Shown piece after piece: positions 55,396 to 64,000 of a stretch of DNA of 64,000 nucleotides. The stretch lies in assembly GCA_030430495.1 (NCBI GenBank), contig JAUIKM010000004.1, positions 62,001-126,000 of the forward strand, given 5' to 3'. The notes below the pieces were generated by a model. It worked only from the letters and a program-made list of their open reading frames with translations. It did no database searches and was not told where the DNA came from. Numbering within the stretch: the stretch's first letter is position 1; each line of letters begins with the position of its first letter. This stretch comes from a bacterium. GTDB lineage: Bacteria; Bacteroidota; Ignavibacteria; Kapaibacteriales; UBA7675. The translations under genes and the position numbers were made by a program.

Positions 55396-56439
55396 TCAGC
55401 GTCCGTGCACAGCCGCAAGCCTTGACTCCCGCAAGCGCCGCCTGAAATCTCGCGCCGCGAGAACCGGATCGCGCAGGTGTTCCAGGCGCGGGACAAACAA
55501 GAAAATCAGGCCAAGGAGAAAAGCCGTCATCAGCAGGCCGCCCTCGGGTCCGACGCCGGGACCGCCGAGCAACCACTCGTAGCTCGAACAGGCATAGACA
55601 AACTGCGGGGGAAGAGTTTGAGTTTCCCGCATGACAAACAAGAGTTTCCCGAGCGGCAAACTCAGGCTGAAAGCGTGCGCCAGATTCCAGCCAAGGTGAA
55701 ACGCAATCGGAACCCATAACGAGCCGCTGCGTTCCACGGCCAAAGCCGTAAAAAATCCGAACAACACCAGGTTCGCTGTAGCGATAATACCCGGCGTGAA
55801 GTGCGTGAAGTGCACGACCGTAAACGCAGCAGTTGTAACAGTTATGGCAGTCGACCAACCGAAGCGTCGCGCCAGTACGAGCAGCGGAATTCCGCGAAAA
55901 AGCAGTTCCTCGCCCATTGCGTGACAAGCCACAAACAGCACCTGCAAAGGACTGGCCGAGGAGGTGCTTACACCCGGCACAATCGACACGGCGAAGTCAA
56001 GACCGGGAATCAGATCCGCAAAACTGACAACCATGGACAGGATTGATTTCCACACTCCACTGATCCAGCTCGCTCCCTCGTGGCCCGGCAGCATCGAGTG
56101 CAACGAGCGCTCAACCAGAATCAGAAGCAGGCAGAAGAGAAAAAGCGCCAGTAAGGTAAACGCGATCAATCGCAGATTGCGCCAACTCAAACGCAGGCCG
56201 AGCAGGCCGCCCAACCCCAAACCGAACCAGCGATCGAGCAGCAGGCCGGCGACAATGAGTCCCATGAAAAAGTGCGTTTCCCAGATAAAAACGGGGAAAA
56301 TCAACGCAAAAGGCAGGCTCAAAATCAGACTGGACAGCAGCAATACCGCCGGCCGCCCCAGCCAGTGCACGCGCAGCAGAAAGTGCAAACGCCCCAATGT
56401 CGCTTCGGCCGTCGTTGCGCCGGCAAAGAGCTCAGGCAC
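55396..56439 (-). CDS. CPBP-family intramembrane metalloprotease (CAAX protease-like)
   Basis: 347 residues with about eight TM helices. Motif 1 'GEELLFRGIPLLV' (Glu177-Glu178, Arg182), motif 2 'VVHFTHFTPG' (His210), motif 3 'AFHLGWNLAHAF'. These are the glutamate and His metal ligands of the CPBP/Abi superfamily. Members process prenylated or bacteriocin-related peptides, or protect against them. The start at 56439 overlaps the stop of the HicB-like gene by 8 bases. A different frame on the same strand (55169-55927) is a shadow. Confidence 0.88.
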   Translation of the reverse strand: MPELFAGATTAEATLGRLHFLLRVHWLGRPAVLLLSSLILSLPFALIFPVFIWETHFFMGLIVAGLLLDRWFGLGLGGLLGLRLSWRNLRLIAFTLLALFLFCLLLILVERSLHSMLPGHEGASWISGVWKSILSMVVSFADLIPGLDFAVSIVPGVSTSSASPLQVLFVACHAMGEELLFRGIPLLVLARRFGWSTAITVTTAAFTVVHFTHFTPGIIATANLVLFGFFTALAVERSGSLWVPIAFHLGWNLAHAFSLSLPLGKLLFVMRETQTLPPQFVYACSSYEWLLGGPGVGPEGGLLMTAFLLGLIFLFVPRLEHLRDPVLAARDFRRRLRESRLAAVHGR

Positions 56440-56617
56440 TCGGCAGAGACTGGATGTGTTGCAGGATGTGTTCCTTCATTTTCTCCTCGACTTCCTCGTG
56501 CGCGCTGCCCTTGATCATGTACATGAGTTGCGGGCAGTAGGCCGAGTAGCCGGTCGCGTCCTGGCGACGAATCAGGATGTCGTAGTCCTGCGGATCGGTG
56601 CTGTCGAAGGTAGCCAT
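56432..56617 (-). CDS. HicB-like small protein
   Basis: 61 residues: 'DYDILIRRQDATGYSAYCPQ' and 'AHEEVEEKMKEHILQHIQ' follow the HicB pattern (beta hairpin, YxAxxPxL, then a helix). It is short: no DNA-binding C-terminal domain and no HicA toxin is next to it, so it is a single-domain HicB-fold protein of unknown partner. Overlaps the protease start by 8 bases. Confidence 0.6.
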   Translation of the reverse strand: MATFDSTDPQDYDILIRRQDATGYSAYCPQLMYMIKGSAHEEVEEKMKEHILQHIQSLPSA

Positions 56618-56691
56618 CGCGTAGAGTTCTCCCGGAGTAAAGCGGCTGAGATCAGCCGACGTAACAGATTGAAAATAAATAACTTACACGC

Positions 56692-57312
56692 TCAGTCATC
56701 AACCGAGACCTCGGCGCGTGCATGCGTCGCCGCAAGTACCTGATCTGCAAAGTCTTGCGCCTGTGACTGCGGCAGCTGCGCTATGAAGTGCGCCGCCGTA
56801 TCGTATTCTTCTTCACAGCTTACGACCGTTCCATCCATCATGCGTTTGAGCAGCGAAATGTCCTCGTAATTGCAGTCGATTCGCACGGCGCGCGTGAGGT
56901 GTACAACCCGGCGTTCGACCTCCGCCAGACACTGTTCGGCGGCGTCGCCGTAGGCGCGCTGCAATCCGCCGACGCCGAGTTTGGTGCCGCCGAAGTAACG
57001 CGTCACGACGACAACGGCGTCGAGGACATCGTGTTTTTCGAGCGCGGTGAGGATGGGTTTGCCGGCGCTGCCGGAGGGTTCGCCGTCGTCGGCGGCGCGT
57101 TTTTCCACTCCGAGCGGGCCAAAACGCCAGGCAAAACAATTGTGGGTTGCGTCGTAGAATTCCTTGCGCATCGATTCGATAAACTGCGAGGCCGCTTCTT
57201 TCGTTGTAGCCGGAGCAACAGTCGCGATGAAACGCGATCCTTTTACTTTGATTTCGATGCGGTGTTCATCCCGCACGGTATCATAAGAATCTACAGTCTG
57301 TGACGATGGCAT
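56692..57312 (-). CDS. IMPACT/YigZ family protein
   Basis: 206 residues. N-terminal UPF0029/Impact domain: 'EIKVKGSRFIATVAPATTKE', 'ATHNCFAWRFGP', 'DDGEPSGSAGKPILTALEKH', 'VVVVTRYFGGTKLGVGGLQR' and 'AYGDAAEQCL'. C-terminal DUF1949-like domain (about 140-200, 'VRIDCNYEDISLLKRMMDG'). Homologues bind ribosomes or nucleotides; role unclear. The start is ATG 57312 just upstream of bshA; a longer open frame on this strand to 57969 runs through bshA and is rejected. Confidence 0.9.
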   Translation of the reverse strand: MPSSQTVDSYDTVRDEHRIEIKVKGSRFIATVAPATTKEAASQFIESMRKEFYDATHNCFAWRFGPLGVEKRAADDGEPSGSAGKPILTALEKHDVLDAVVVVTRYFGGTKLGVGGLQRAYGDAAEQCLAEVERRVVHLTRAVRIDCNYEDISLLKRMMDGTVVSCEEEYDTAAHFIAQLPQSQAQDFADQVLAATHARAEVSVDD

Positions 57313-57360
57313 AGCCGTCTTCCCCGCTCTCGGATTTAAATCGAAACAACACGACGAACC

Positions 57361-58503
57361 ATGAAGATCGGAATTACCTGTTACCCAACCTACGGCGGCA
57401 GCGGCGTGGTTGCCACGGAGCTCGGCAAGGCGCTGGCCGGGCGCGGCCACGAAGTGCACTTCATTACCTATGCGATGCCGATGCGCCTGAACGATTACCA
57501 CGACAACATTTACTACCACGAAGTTGAGCTGCCGACCTATCCGGTGTTTGAGCATCAGCTCTACACATTGGCGCTGACCGGCAAACTGGTGGACGTGATA
57601 CGCTTTGAGAAGCTGGACGTCATCCACATGCACTACGCGATTCCGCACGCCATCAGCGGCTACATGGCCAAACAGATTATTCGCGACAAGTTCGAGACGC
57701 GGCTGGTCACGACGCTGCACGGCACGGACATCACGCTGATCGGCCTGGAACCCAACTTCCTGCCGCTGGTGAAATTCAGCATCGAGCAGTCGGACGGCGT
57801 GACGGCGGTCTCGCGCTTCCTGCGCGAAAAAACGCTGTCGCACTTTTCGATCAGCAACAAAGATATCGAGGTCATTCCAAACTTTATCGACACGGACGTG
57901 TATCGTCCGCGCGAGACGTCGGAGCTGCGGCGTTCGGTAGCGCCGAACGGCGAGAAAGTTTTGCTGCACGTTTCAAACTTCCGCGAGGTAAAGCGGGTGC
58001 CGGACACGATTGCCATCATGCAACACGTGCTGAATCAGATGCCGGCCAAGCTGCTGCTGGTGGGCGACGGCCCGGAGCGCGCGGCGGTGGAGCGCCAGTG
58101 CCGCGAGCTGGGCATCTGCGACCACGTGCGTTTTCTGGGCAAACAGAACGACCTGCCGACGATCTACGCCGCGGCGGACCTGATGCTGCTGCCGAGCCAG
58201 AGCGAGAGTTTTGGTCTGGCGGCGCTGGAGGCGATGGCCTGCGGCGTACCTGTGGTGGCGACGAGTTCGGGCGGCATTCCGGAGGTGGTCGTACAGGGCG
58301 AGACCGGATTCATCGCGGAAATCGGCGACACGGAGCGCATGGGCCGCTACGCGGTGGACATGCTGTCGAATCCCAGACGCCACGCCATCTACCGCGAAAA
58401 TGCGCGCAACCGCGCTGTTGAGCAGTACGAATCGGACCTGATCGTGCCGCAGTACGAGGCGCTGTACGAGCGGGTGCTGAACAGCGAGCGCGTGGGCGTC
58501 TAG
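57361..58503 (+). CDS. bshA: N-acetyl-alpha-D-glucosaminyl L-malate synthase (bacillithiol synthesis)
   Basis: GT4 glycosyltransferase that joins UDP-GlcNAc and L-malate, the first step to bacillithiol. 380 residues. Start '[20 protein letters not shown]' with the GGSG loop, '[14 protein letters not shown]', '[13 protein letters not shown]', '[12 protein letters not shown]' and the GT4 C-domain '[20 protein letters not shown]' with the E-x7-E nucleotide motif. Length and these motifs match BshA rather than general GT4 enzymes. Divergent from the IMPACT gene with a 48-base gap, so a shared promoter region is likely. Genes bshB and bshC are not in the window. Confidence 0.9.
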   Translation: MKIGITCYPTYGGSGVVATELGKALAGRGHEVHFITYAMPMRLNDYHDNIYYHEVELPTYPVFEHQLYTLALTGKLVDVIRFEKLDVIHMHYAIPHAISGYMAKQIIRDKFETRLVTTLHGTDITLIGLEPNFLPLVKFSIEQSDGVTAVSRFLREKTLSHFSISNKDIEVIPNFIDTDVYRPRETSELRRSVAPNGEKVLLHVSNFREVKRVPDTIAIMQHVLNQMPAKLLLVGDGPERAAVERQCRELGICDHVRFLGKQNDLPTIYAAADLMLLPSQSESFGLAALEAMACGVPVVATSSGGIPEVVVQGETGFIAEIGDTERMGRYAVDMLSNPRRHAIYRENARNRAVEQYESDLIVPQYEALYERVLNSERVGV

Positions 58504-59222
58504 AAGACAGTGAGCCGAGAGCCCTGATGGCTTTCAGCTCACACGTTGTTTTACGTAGTGCCTGGCGCTCCCCACCCGACTGTCGTGCTTCTCACTCGCC
58601 GATCGGCTTCGGAGTCAGAGGTTTCTCACCCGCCGACGAACAAAAAAATCTGAAAAAAAACCTGTGCGAGCGGGAGTGAGCAAATTCAAGGCATCGTTGT
58701 GCCGGGACGCCCGGCAGGCATGGCGCCAGGCTGCCAAATTCAGCGTAAAAACGTCCGCGGCGCTGGTGGAAACAAGACATTTTTTACTGAACCGCACTGG
58801 GAGCCGTGCAAAAAGTCCCCATTCGAAACAACCACAACCTGTTTGTTTTTAATGTATTACAGGGACTGAGACCCCGCGCGCGCCGGTTGGTCGGCTCTGC
58901 GGACCGGGTTTAAGTGCATTTGAGTTTTAAGAATTGACCGCGCCATAATTATCTTGACAGTCAGTCGTAAACGGCGGCAGGCGTATTTCCAGTCTGACGG
59001 GCCTCCTACCCACACAGCCTGTCAGCCGGAAAGCAGAGCGTGCCGCAGTAAATCCGTCGAAATCGCACATTATCCGAGGCCCGCAAAACGGGCAGGGTGA
59101 GGAAGTGGAGATCGTACGGAAAACCAGCGGAAGCCGGATCGGCCGGGAGTCGGGCGGCGCCGCGAAACACATTCAGGCAAATCTACCTTGTTTCCGTCAT
59201 TTTTCAGGATTGGCAATACACT
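58504..59222. other. Intergenic region before the second surface giant
   Basis: About 720 bases. A bulged hairpin (58510-58542) may end the bshA transcript. The rest contains no frame with good codon use; near 59182 is 'AATCTACCTTGTTTCC', similar to a site before the first giant gene. Confidence 0.5.
58510..58542 (+). terminator. Weak bulged hairpin after bshA
   Basis: GTGAGC / GCTCAC outer stem with AGCC / GGCT inner stem; followed by ACGTTGTTTTACG. Confidence 0.4.
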
Positions 59223-62200
59223 ATGAAACGAAAGCGTACACTTTCGCTCTTCGATGCAATCGGGCAATTCAAAAAAACACAGCGCAAGCTGAACGCACTT
59301 ATTCAGTCGGGACGCGAAGGGCTTGACGTCCGCCGCCGCACGGCCCTGCTGCGCAAACGGCTGGAACGCCTGCGCACGCGCCTGGCCCCCTTCCGCTTTG
59401 CGTTTAACCGGCCGCGGGCGGCCATGACCTTTGCAGCCATGCTCGCCGCAACGACTTCCACGGCGCTGGCACAACCGAAAATTATCAACCTGGATCCGGC
59501 GACCCATGCCAGCCAGGTGGTGCAAAACAGCAATATCACGATTGAGTTCAGCGAGGCGATGAATGCGGCCTCGATCGACGCCGACAACATTCTGATCTTC
59601 GGTTCGCAGACGCCTTACCGCAGCAACGACGGCGCGTTCAGCGGCAACCCGGTGCGATTATTCAATCCTGACGACGACTTTTTCCCGAACGAACTGATTT
59701 CGGTGACGGTGACCAACGCGCAAAGCAGCGGACTGACCCCGATAGAGCAGCCGCTGGTGTATCAGTTCCGCGCCAAAGTTGGTTCGGGCACCGGCAGGTA
59801 CACCAACACGACCCTGGGCACCGGCAACTTCTACGCCTCGGCCATCGGTGACCTGGACAACGACGGCGACCTGGATTTCATCCTTGGCGCGGAGTCGGCA
59901 AACAGCCAGCGAATCTTCACCAACAACGGCAACGGAACATTCAGCAGCAGGAACTTCGGCGGCGGCAATACGGAAGCTATCCTGATGGCGGATCTGGACA
60001 ATGACGGCGATCTGGATGTTGTTGTCTGCAACGACGACGGCGGCGCGGAGCACGTCTGGCACAACAACGGCGATGGAACGTTCAGCACCTTCAGCGAGGG
60101 CGGCGGCAACTCGCGCGGAATTACGGCGGCCGACCTGGACGGCGACGGCGATCTGGACGTTGTGCTGGCCACCTACGGCGGTTTCAACAACCTGTGGTTA
60201 AACAACGGCGACGGAACCTTTGTCACCTCCGATTTTGGGTCGAGCAATACATTCCAGGGCGTCGACCACGGGGACCTGGACAACGACGGCGACATGGATT
60301 TAATTTTTGCGGTCAACAACGATCCGCACGAAGTCTGGTTAAACAACGGCGACGCAACATTTTCGATCTCAACGCTGGGAACGGGCAGTTCCTCCGAAGT
60401 CGCCATCGGCGATCTGGACGGCGACGGCAATCTGGATGCAATCGTCGTCAATAACTTTAATCAGGCGGCGGACATTCTGCTGGGCAACGGCGACGGGACG
60501 TTCGCCTCCTCCACTCTGGGCGGCATGGACGGGCAGGATGTGGAATTCGGCGACATGGACGGCGACGGCGATCTGGACGTGGTCTTCGCAGCCAACGACA
60601 ACGCCCAGGTCTTTTTTACCAATAACGGCGATGGAACCTTTACCAGCTCATCTCTCAGTCTGGGCCAGATGCGTACGGTGTCTTTGGGCGACATGGACGG
60701 CGACGGCGACCTGGACATCGTGATGGGCACGAACAACGGCAATTCGCGTGTATTGTTTAATGCCAATCCGCCGGAGGCGTTTGCCGAAGTTCCGCCGCAA
60801 AATGCCGGCGGCGTGGACCGCAACTCCAATATTCAGATCGGCTTTACCGAAGCCATGAATACCGGCAGTTTAACCGTCGATCCCTTCGCGACCGCCACGA
60901 TTCGCGCATACGGAGCGGAAACCGGACAGATCAGCACTACCGCAGGCGTAAGCTTCAGCAACGGCAACCGCCGCGTCACGTTAAACCCGACGGCCGACTT
61001 CAGAGCGGGCGAACTGATCAGCGTCAGCGTTACGACGAACATGTTGTCTTCGGCCGGCGTGAACGCGACACAGGCCTACGTCTATCAATTCCGCGCCACG
61101 AGCGGCGTGGCAACCGCAAGATTTGCAACGAGCAACACAAGTTTCGGCGCTTCGACCTATAGCGCCGACATGGGCGACTTAAACGGCGACGGCAATCTGG
61201 ACATTCTGACGGCGAACTTCATAGGCCCGCAACGCATTCAGTTCGGCAACGGCGACGGGACTTTCACCGACGTCACAGCCGGACCGGCAGTCCAAACCGG
61301 CGGCGCTGCGCTGGGCGATCTGGACGGCGACGGAGACCTCGACGCGATCATTGCGCATGTTAACTCAGGCCGCGGCATCTGGTTAAACAACGGCGACGGA
61401 ACGTTTGCCATGTCGACGTTCGACAACGTGGGCCTGGTTTCGACCCTGGCGCTGGGCGATCTGGACGGCGACGGAGACCTCGACGCGGTTTTTGCCGGCT
61501 CCGGCACGTCGAACGAACGCCTGTGGTTAAACAACGGCGACGCGACTTTTACTTCCTCGACCTTCGGCAACTCACAGAATTCGCAGGACATTTTCGTCGG
61601 CGACCTCGACAACGACGGCGACCTCGACGTGGTGGTTGGAAATTACGGCGTGGAAAACATCCACCTTAACAACGGCGACGCGACTTTTTCCAGCAGCAAT
61701 TTCGGTGGCGGCAACACGCTGGGTATAGACGGCGGCGACTTTAACGGCGACGGCATTCTCGACCTGGTTTTTGCACGCAACGGCGCCGCTTCGTACATCT
61801 GGCTGGGCAACGGCGACGGAACGTTCGCGAGCTCGAACCTCGGCGCTTCCGGTTCGCGCGGCGCGGCAGTCGGGGATCTGGACGGCGACGGCGACGAGGA
61901 CATCGTCATGTTCCGCAACGGCGCGGACGAAGTGTTTCTCAACAACGGCGATGCGACCTTCGTTTCTTCCGCCAACGGATTCGGCGCTTCACTCTCCGGC
62001 GCAATCGGCGACCTTGACAACGACGGCGACCTTGACGTCTACGCGGGCAACTACTTAAACAACGTCGACCAGATTTTCCTCAACCTGCCGCTGCCGCCGA
62101 CTATCAGTCAGGTAACGCCCAACACAAGCTCGGCCACTCTGGCGCCGTTTAACGTGACGGTAACGGGAACCTGGTTTGAGGCGACCAGCGCAAGTTTAAC

Positions 62201-64000
62201 TTACCTAAGCTCTTCCGGAGCAACCCTTGGCAGCAAATCCATTCCTTTGTTTTCCTCGTCGGCCACGTCTTTTGTCGCGCAGATTCCGGCGGGTCAGGCA
62301 TCGACCGTGGGGACTTTGACATTGAGTGTGACGACGGCGGGCGGGTCAACCTCGGCCTCCTTCACGGTGACCAACGACACGCCGGTGATTGCCGGCAACG
62401 ATGTCTCGTTCCCGGAAGACAGTTCAACAACGATCAGTTTAACATTGTCCGACGTCACACCCGGCATTTCGGGACTCACGATCACTCCGCCTTTAGCCGA
62501 TGGCAGTACGATCGCGTCGATCACGCAGGTGGGCGGTACGGCGGCCACGACACAGTTTAACATCGTCGGCGTTACAAATGCCTTCGGCAGCATTCCGCTG
62601 ACCTTTACCGTCGACGACGGTTTGGCGCAGTCGACGACGACCATTACGGTCACGATTATTCCCGAGCCGGACGCGCCGACACTACAGCCGATCGGCAAGA
62701 TCACGCTGTGGCAGAACGGCGTTACAAACGGCAGTTTAATCATCGACGACGTCGACACGCCGCTGAGCGCCCTGACGGTGACGGCCACTTCGGCCAATCA
62801 GGGTTTGATTGCCGACGGCAACATCGTTGTCGGCAGCACCTCGGCCAGCACGCCGATCAGCCTGACGACGGAATGCGATACCAGCGGCACGACGCAGATT
62901 TTCATTACGGTGTCCGACGGCGGCGGCTCGACGACCCAGGTGGTGGACGTCTGTGTCAACGCGATCAGCGAATCGCCGATCAACGGCTCGACGACCGCCT
63001 GTACCAACAGCGTGACGGAATACAACGCCCTGCCGGCCACCACGGGCGCCAGCCTGCTGTGGACCGCCGTCGGCGGCACGATTCTCTCCGGCCAGGGCGG
63101 CAACGAAGTTGAAGTCCTGTGGCAGAACAGCCCCGGCCAGAGTCTGACGCTGCTGCGCACGTATCCCAACGGATGCACCAGTGCGAGCCTGATTAACCTG
63201 GAGCTGTCCATCATCGAGGCGCAGGCGGACTACGCCGCACCGGCTTCGGCCACGAGCGTCACGCTCGCGGTGTTAAACAACGACGTCGGCGCGGGCCTGA
63301 GCATCACGGCTGTGTCGGATCCGGCCAACGGTTCGGCCAGTCATGCCGGCGGCATCGTCACGTACACGCCGGACAGCGGTTTCTCCGGCACGGATGTGTT
63401 TAACTACACGATCAGCAACGACGAAGGCTGCACGGCGACAGGCGCCGTTCTGGTGGCGGTGCCGGAAGACGCCGCGCGCATCAACCTGGAATTCATCGAC
63501 GACTACGTCGATCGCGACGGAGCCATTCGAGGCCTCAACGGCGCGATTGCCGCGCGCGCCAGCCGGGACGGCAAGTTTGTGTATGTGGCGGGTTACAGCG
63601 ATCATTCGATCGCCCTGTTCAGCCGCGACACAACGACCGGCGCGCTGACCTATCTCAGCCGCGTGCGCAACCTGCGGAACGGCGTCAGCGGGCTCAAATA
63701 TGTGCACGACATTCAGCTCAGCCCCGACGGACGTTGGCTGTTTGCCGTCGGTTACGGCGACAACTGTCTGGTGGTGTTCAGCCGCAATGAAACGACCGGC
63801 GAGCTGACCTTCCTGGACAAACGCAAACACGGCCAGACGGACTCCGGCGGCAAGATTACAGCGCTTAAACGCCCGCGAGCGCTGGCTATCAGCCCCGATG
63901 CCTCCAGCGTCTACGTGTCTTCGCACGACAATCACGCCATCGGCGTTTTCAGCTTCGACAATCTGTCCGGCAGCCTGCAATGGGTTGAGCGCCAGAAAGA
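59223..64000 (+). CDS. Second giant FG-GAP/Ig/beta-propeller surface protein (3' end outside window)
   Basis: Open from ATG 59223 to the window edge, so at least 1592 residues with the C-terminus missing. It parallels the first giant domain by domain: basic leader and cleavage near ALA-Q at about residue 83, SbsA-type Ig domain, two FG-GAP sets ('GDLDNDGDLDV', 'WLNNGDGTF'), TIG/cadherin-like modules, PKD-like part with the same Cys, and the start of the beta propeller ('DGKFVYVAGYSDHSIALFSR'). Reading-frame check: units at 60060 (HNNGDGTF) and 63990 (RQK) are in frame with 59223. The C-terminal sorting domain should lie outside the window. Tandem paralogue produced by duplication. Confidence 0.9.
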   Translation, partial: MKRKRTLSLFDAIGQFKKTQRKLNALIQSGREGLDVRRRTALLRKRLERLRTRLAPFRFAFNRPRAAMTFAAMLAATTSTALAQPKIINLDPATHASQVVQNSNITIEFSEAMNAASIDADNILIFGSQTPYRSNDGAFSGNPVRLFNPDDDFFPNELISVTVTNAQSSGLTPIEQPLVYQFRAKVGSGTGRYTNTTLGTGNFYASAIGDLDNDGDLDFILGAESANSQRIFTNNGNGTFSSRNFGGGNTEAILMADLDNDGDLDVVVCNDDGGAEHVWHNNGDGTFSTFSEGGGNSRGITAADLDGDGDLDVVLATYGGFNNLWLNNGDGTFVTSDFGSSNTFQGVDHGDLDNDGDMDLIFAVNNDPHEVWLNNGDATFSISTLGTGSSSEVAIGDLDGDGNLDAIVVNNFNQAADILLGNGDGTFASSTLGGMDGQDVEFGDMDGDGDLDVVFAANDNAQVFFTNNGDGTFTSSSLSLGQMRTVSLGDMDGDGDLDIVMGTNNGNSRVLFNANPPEAFAEVPPQNAGGVDRNSNIQIGFTEAMNTGSLTVDPFATATIRAYGAETGQISTTAGVSFSNGNRRVTLNPTADFRAGELISVSVTTNMLSSAGVNATQAYVYQFRATSGVATARFATSNTSFGASTYSADMGDLNGDGNLDILTANFIGPQRIQFGNGDGTFTDVTAGPAVQTGGAALGDLDGDGDLDAIIAHVNSGRGIWLNNGDGTFAMSTFDNVGLVSTLALGDLDGDGDLDAVFAGSGTSNERLWLNNGDATFTSSTFGNSQNSQDIFVGDLDNDGDLDVVVGNYGVENIHLNNGDATFSSSNFGGGNTLGIDGGDFNGDGILDLVFARNGAASYIWLGNGDGTFASSNLGASGSRGAAVGDLDGDGDEDIVMFRNGADEVFLNNGDATFVSSANGFGASLSGAIGDLDNDGDLDVYAGNYLNNVDQIFLNLPLPPTISQVTPNTSSATLAPFNVTVTGTWFEATSASLTYLSSSGATLGSKSIPLFSSSATSFVAQIPAGQASTVGTLTLSVTTAGGSTSASFTVTNDTPVIAGNDVSFPEDSSTTISLTLSDVTPGISGLTITPPLADGSTIASITQVGGTAATTQFNIVGVTNAFGSIPLTFTVDDGLAQSTTTITVTIIPEPDAPTLQPIGKITLWQNGVTNGSLIIDDVDTPLSALTVTATSANQGLIADGNIVVGSTSASTPISLTTECDTSGTTQIFITVSDGGGSTTQVVDVCVNAISESPINGSTTACTNSVTEYNALPATTGASLLWTAVGGTILSGQGGNEVEVLWQNSPGQSLTLLRTYPNGCTSASLINLELSIIEAQADYAAPASATSVTLAVLNNDVGAGLSITAVSDPANGSASHAGGIVTYTPDSGFSGTDVFNYTISNDEGCTATGAVLVAVPEDAARINLEFIDDYVDRDGAIRGLNGAIAARASRDGKFVYVAGYSDHSIALFSRDTTTGALTYLSRVRNLRNGVSGLKYVHDIQLSPDGRWLFAVGYGDNCLVVFSRNETTGELTFLDKRKHGQTDSGGKITALKRPRALAISPDASSVYVSSHDNHAIGVFSFDNLSGSLQWVERQK

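Noticed and set aside
55169-55927. Minus-strand frame overlapping the CPBP protease in another frame
   Set aside because: The protease frame has all catalytic motifs; this one is Arg/Cys-rich with no motif.
56692-57969. Longer open frame extending the IMPACT gene through bshA
   Set aside because: Upstream part is antisense to bshA conserved motifs; the conserved N-terminus of the IMPACT family starts at 57312.
58600-58860. Short frames after bshA with Arg/Ser/Lys content
   Set aside because: No SD, no conserved pattern and several overlapping frames on both strands; probably non-coding.

Overview
The window looks like chromosomal DNA of a moderately GC-rich bacterium of the Fibrobacteres-Chlorobi-Bacteroidetes (FCB) superphylum. 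A deep branch such as Kapabacteria, Ignavibacteria or a Rhodothermia-like lineage is possible, but the sequence alone does not settle it. Support: a giant surface protein ending in a type IX secretion (T9SS) C-terminal sorting domain; a divergent GldL/GldM-like pair (the T9SS motor); Bacteroidota-type promoters (TTG or TTTG, 19-21 nt, TAnnTTTG), clearest upstream of a tRNA-Val(GAC) gene; bacillithiol synthase BshA; a mitochondrial-type citrate synthase; and a K+-dependent membrane pyrophosphatase.

Layout. 1-5.6 kb: cell-envelope genes (Wzx-like flippase cut by the window edge, FtsX, LptG/F-type permease, GldL-like, GldM-like). 5.7-8.3 kb: restriction-modification block (C5 methyltransferase, Vsr, HNH nuclease with two repeated modules). 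8.3-14.6 kb: secreted or anchored lineage-specific proteins, including two full paralogues and a third cut off by a dispersed repeat. 14.6-16.9 kb: DinB-like protein, an acetyltransferase broken by one TAG codon, MltG. 17-21 kb: citrate synthase, tRNA-Val, pyrophosphatase. 21-26 kb: methyltransferase, glycosyltransferase, TPR-HTH regulator, class V aminotransferase. 26.4-32.7 kb: three-gene His-Asp phosphorelay cluster. 33-36.5 kb: CDGSH protein, DUF427, DUF4505-hotdog fusion, Dtd, SPFH protein. 36.6-38.4 kb: three paralogous secreted Cys-rich proteins plus a 51-residue Cys-rich peptide. 39.4-44.3 kb: a second restriction block (type IIG fusion enzyme and HsdR-N-like nuclease). 45-47.4 kb: second TPR-HTH regulator. 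47.9-53.8 kb and 59.2 kb to the end: two paralogous FG-GAP/beta-propeller surface giants. Between them are a TPR lipoprotein-like protein, CPBP protease, HicB-like protein, IMPACT/YigZ protein and BshA.

How parts may connect (inference): the GldLM pair would energise the T9SS that exports the FG-GAP giants. The two TPR-HTH proteins share one architecture and may regulate surface or stress programmes. The two restriction loci suggest phage pressure.

Two sequence-level signals run across gene boundaries: a heptamer GTTAAAC/GTTTAAC far more common than base composition predicts, in coding and non-coding DNA, and a family of about 50-67 bp dispersed repeats (five copies seen).
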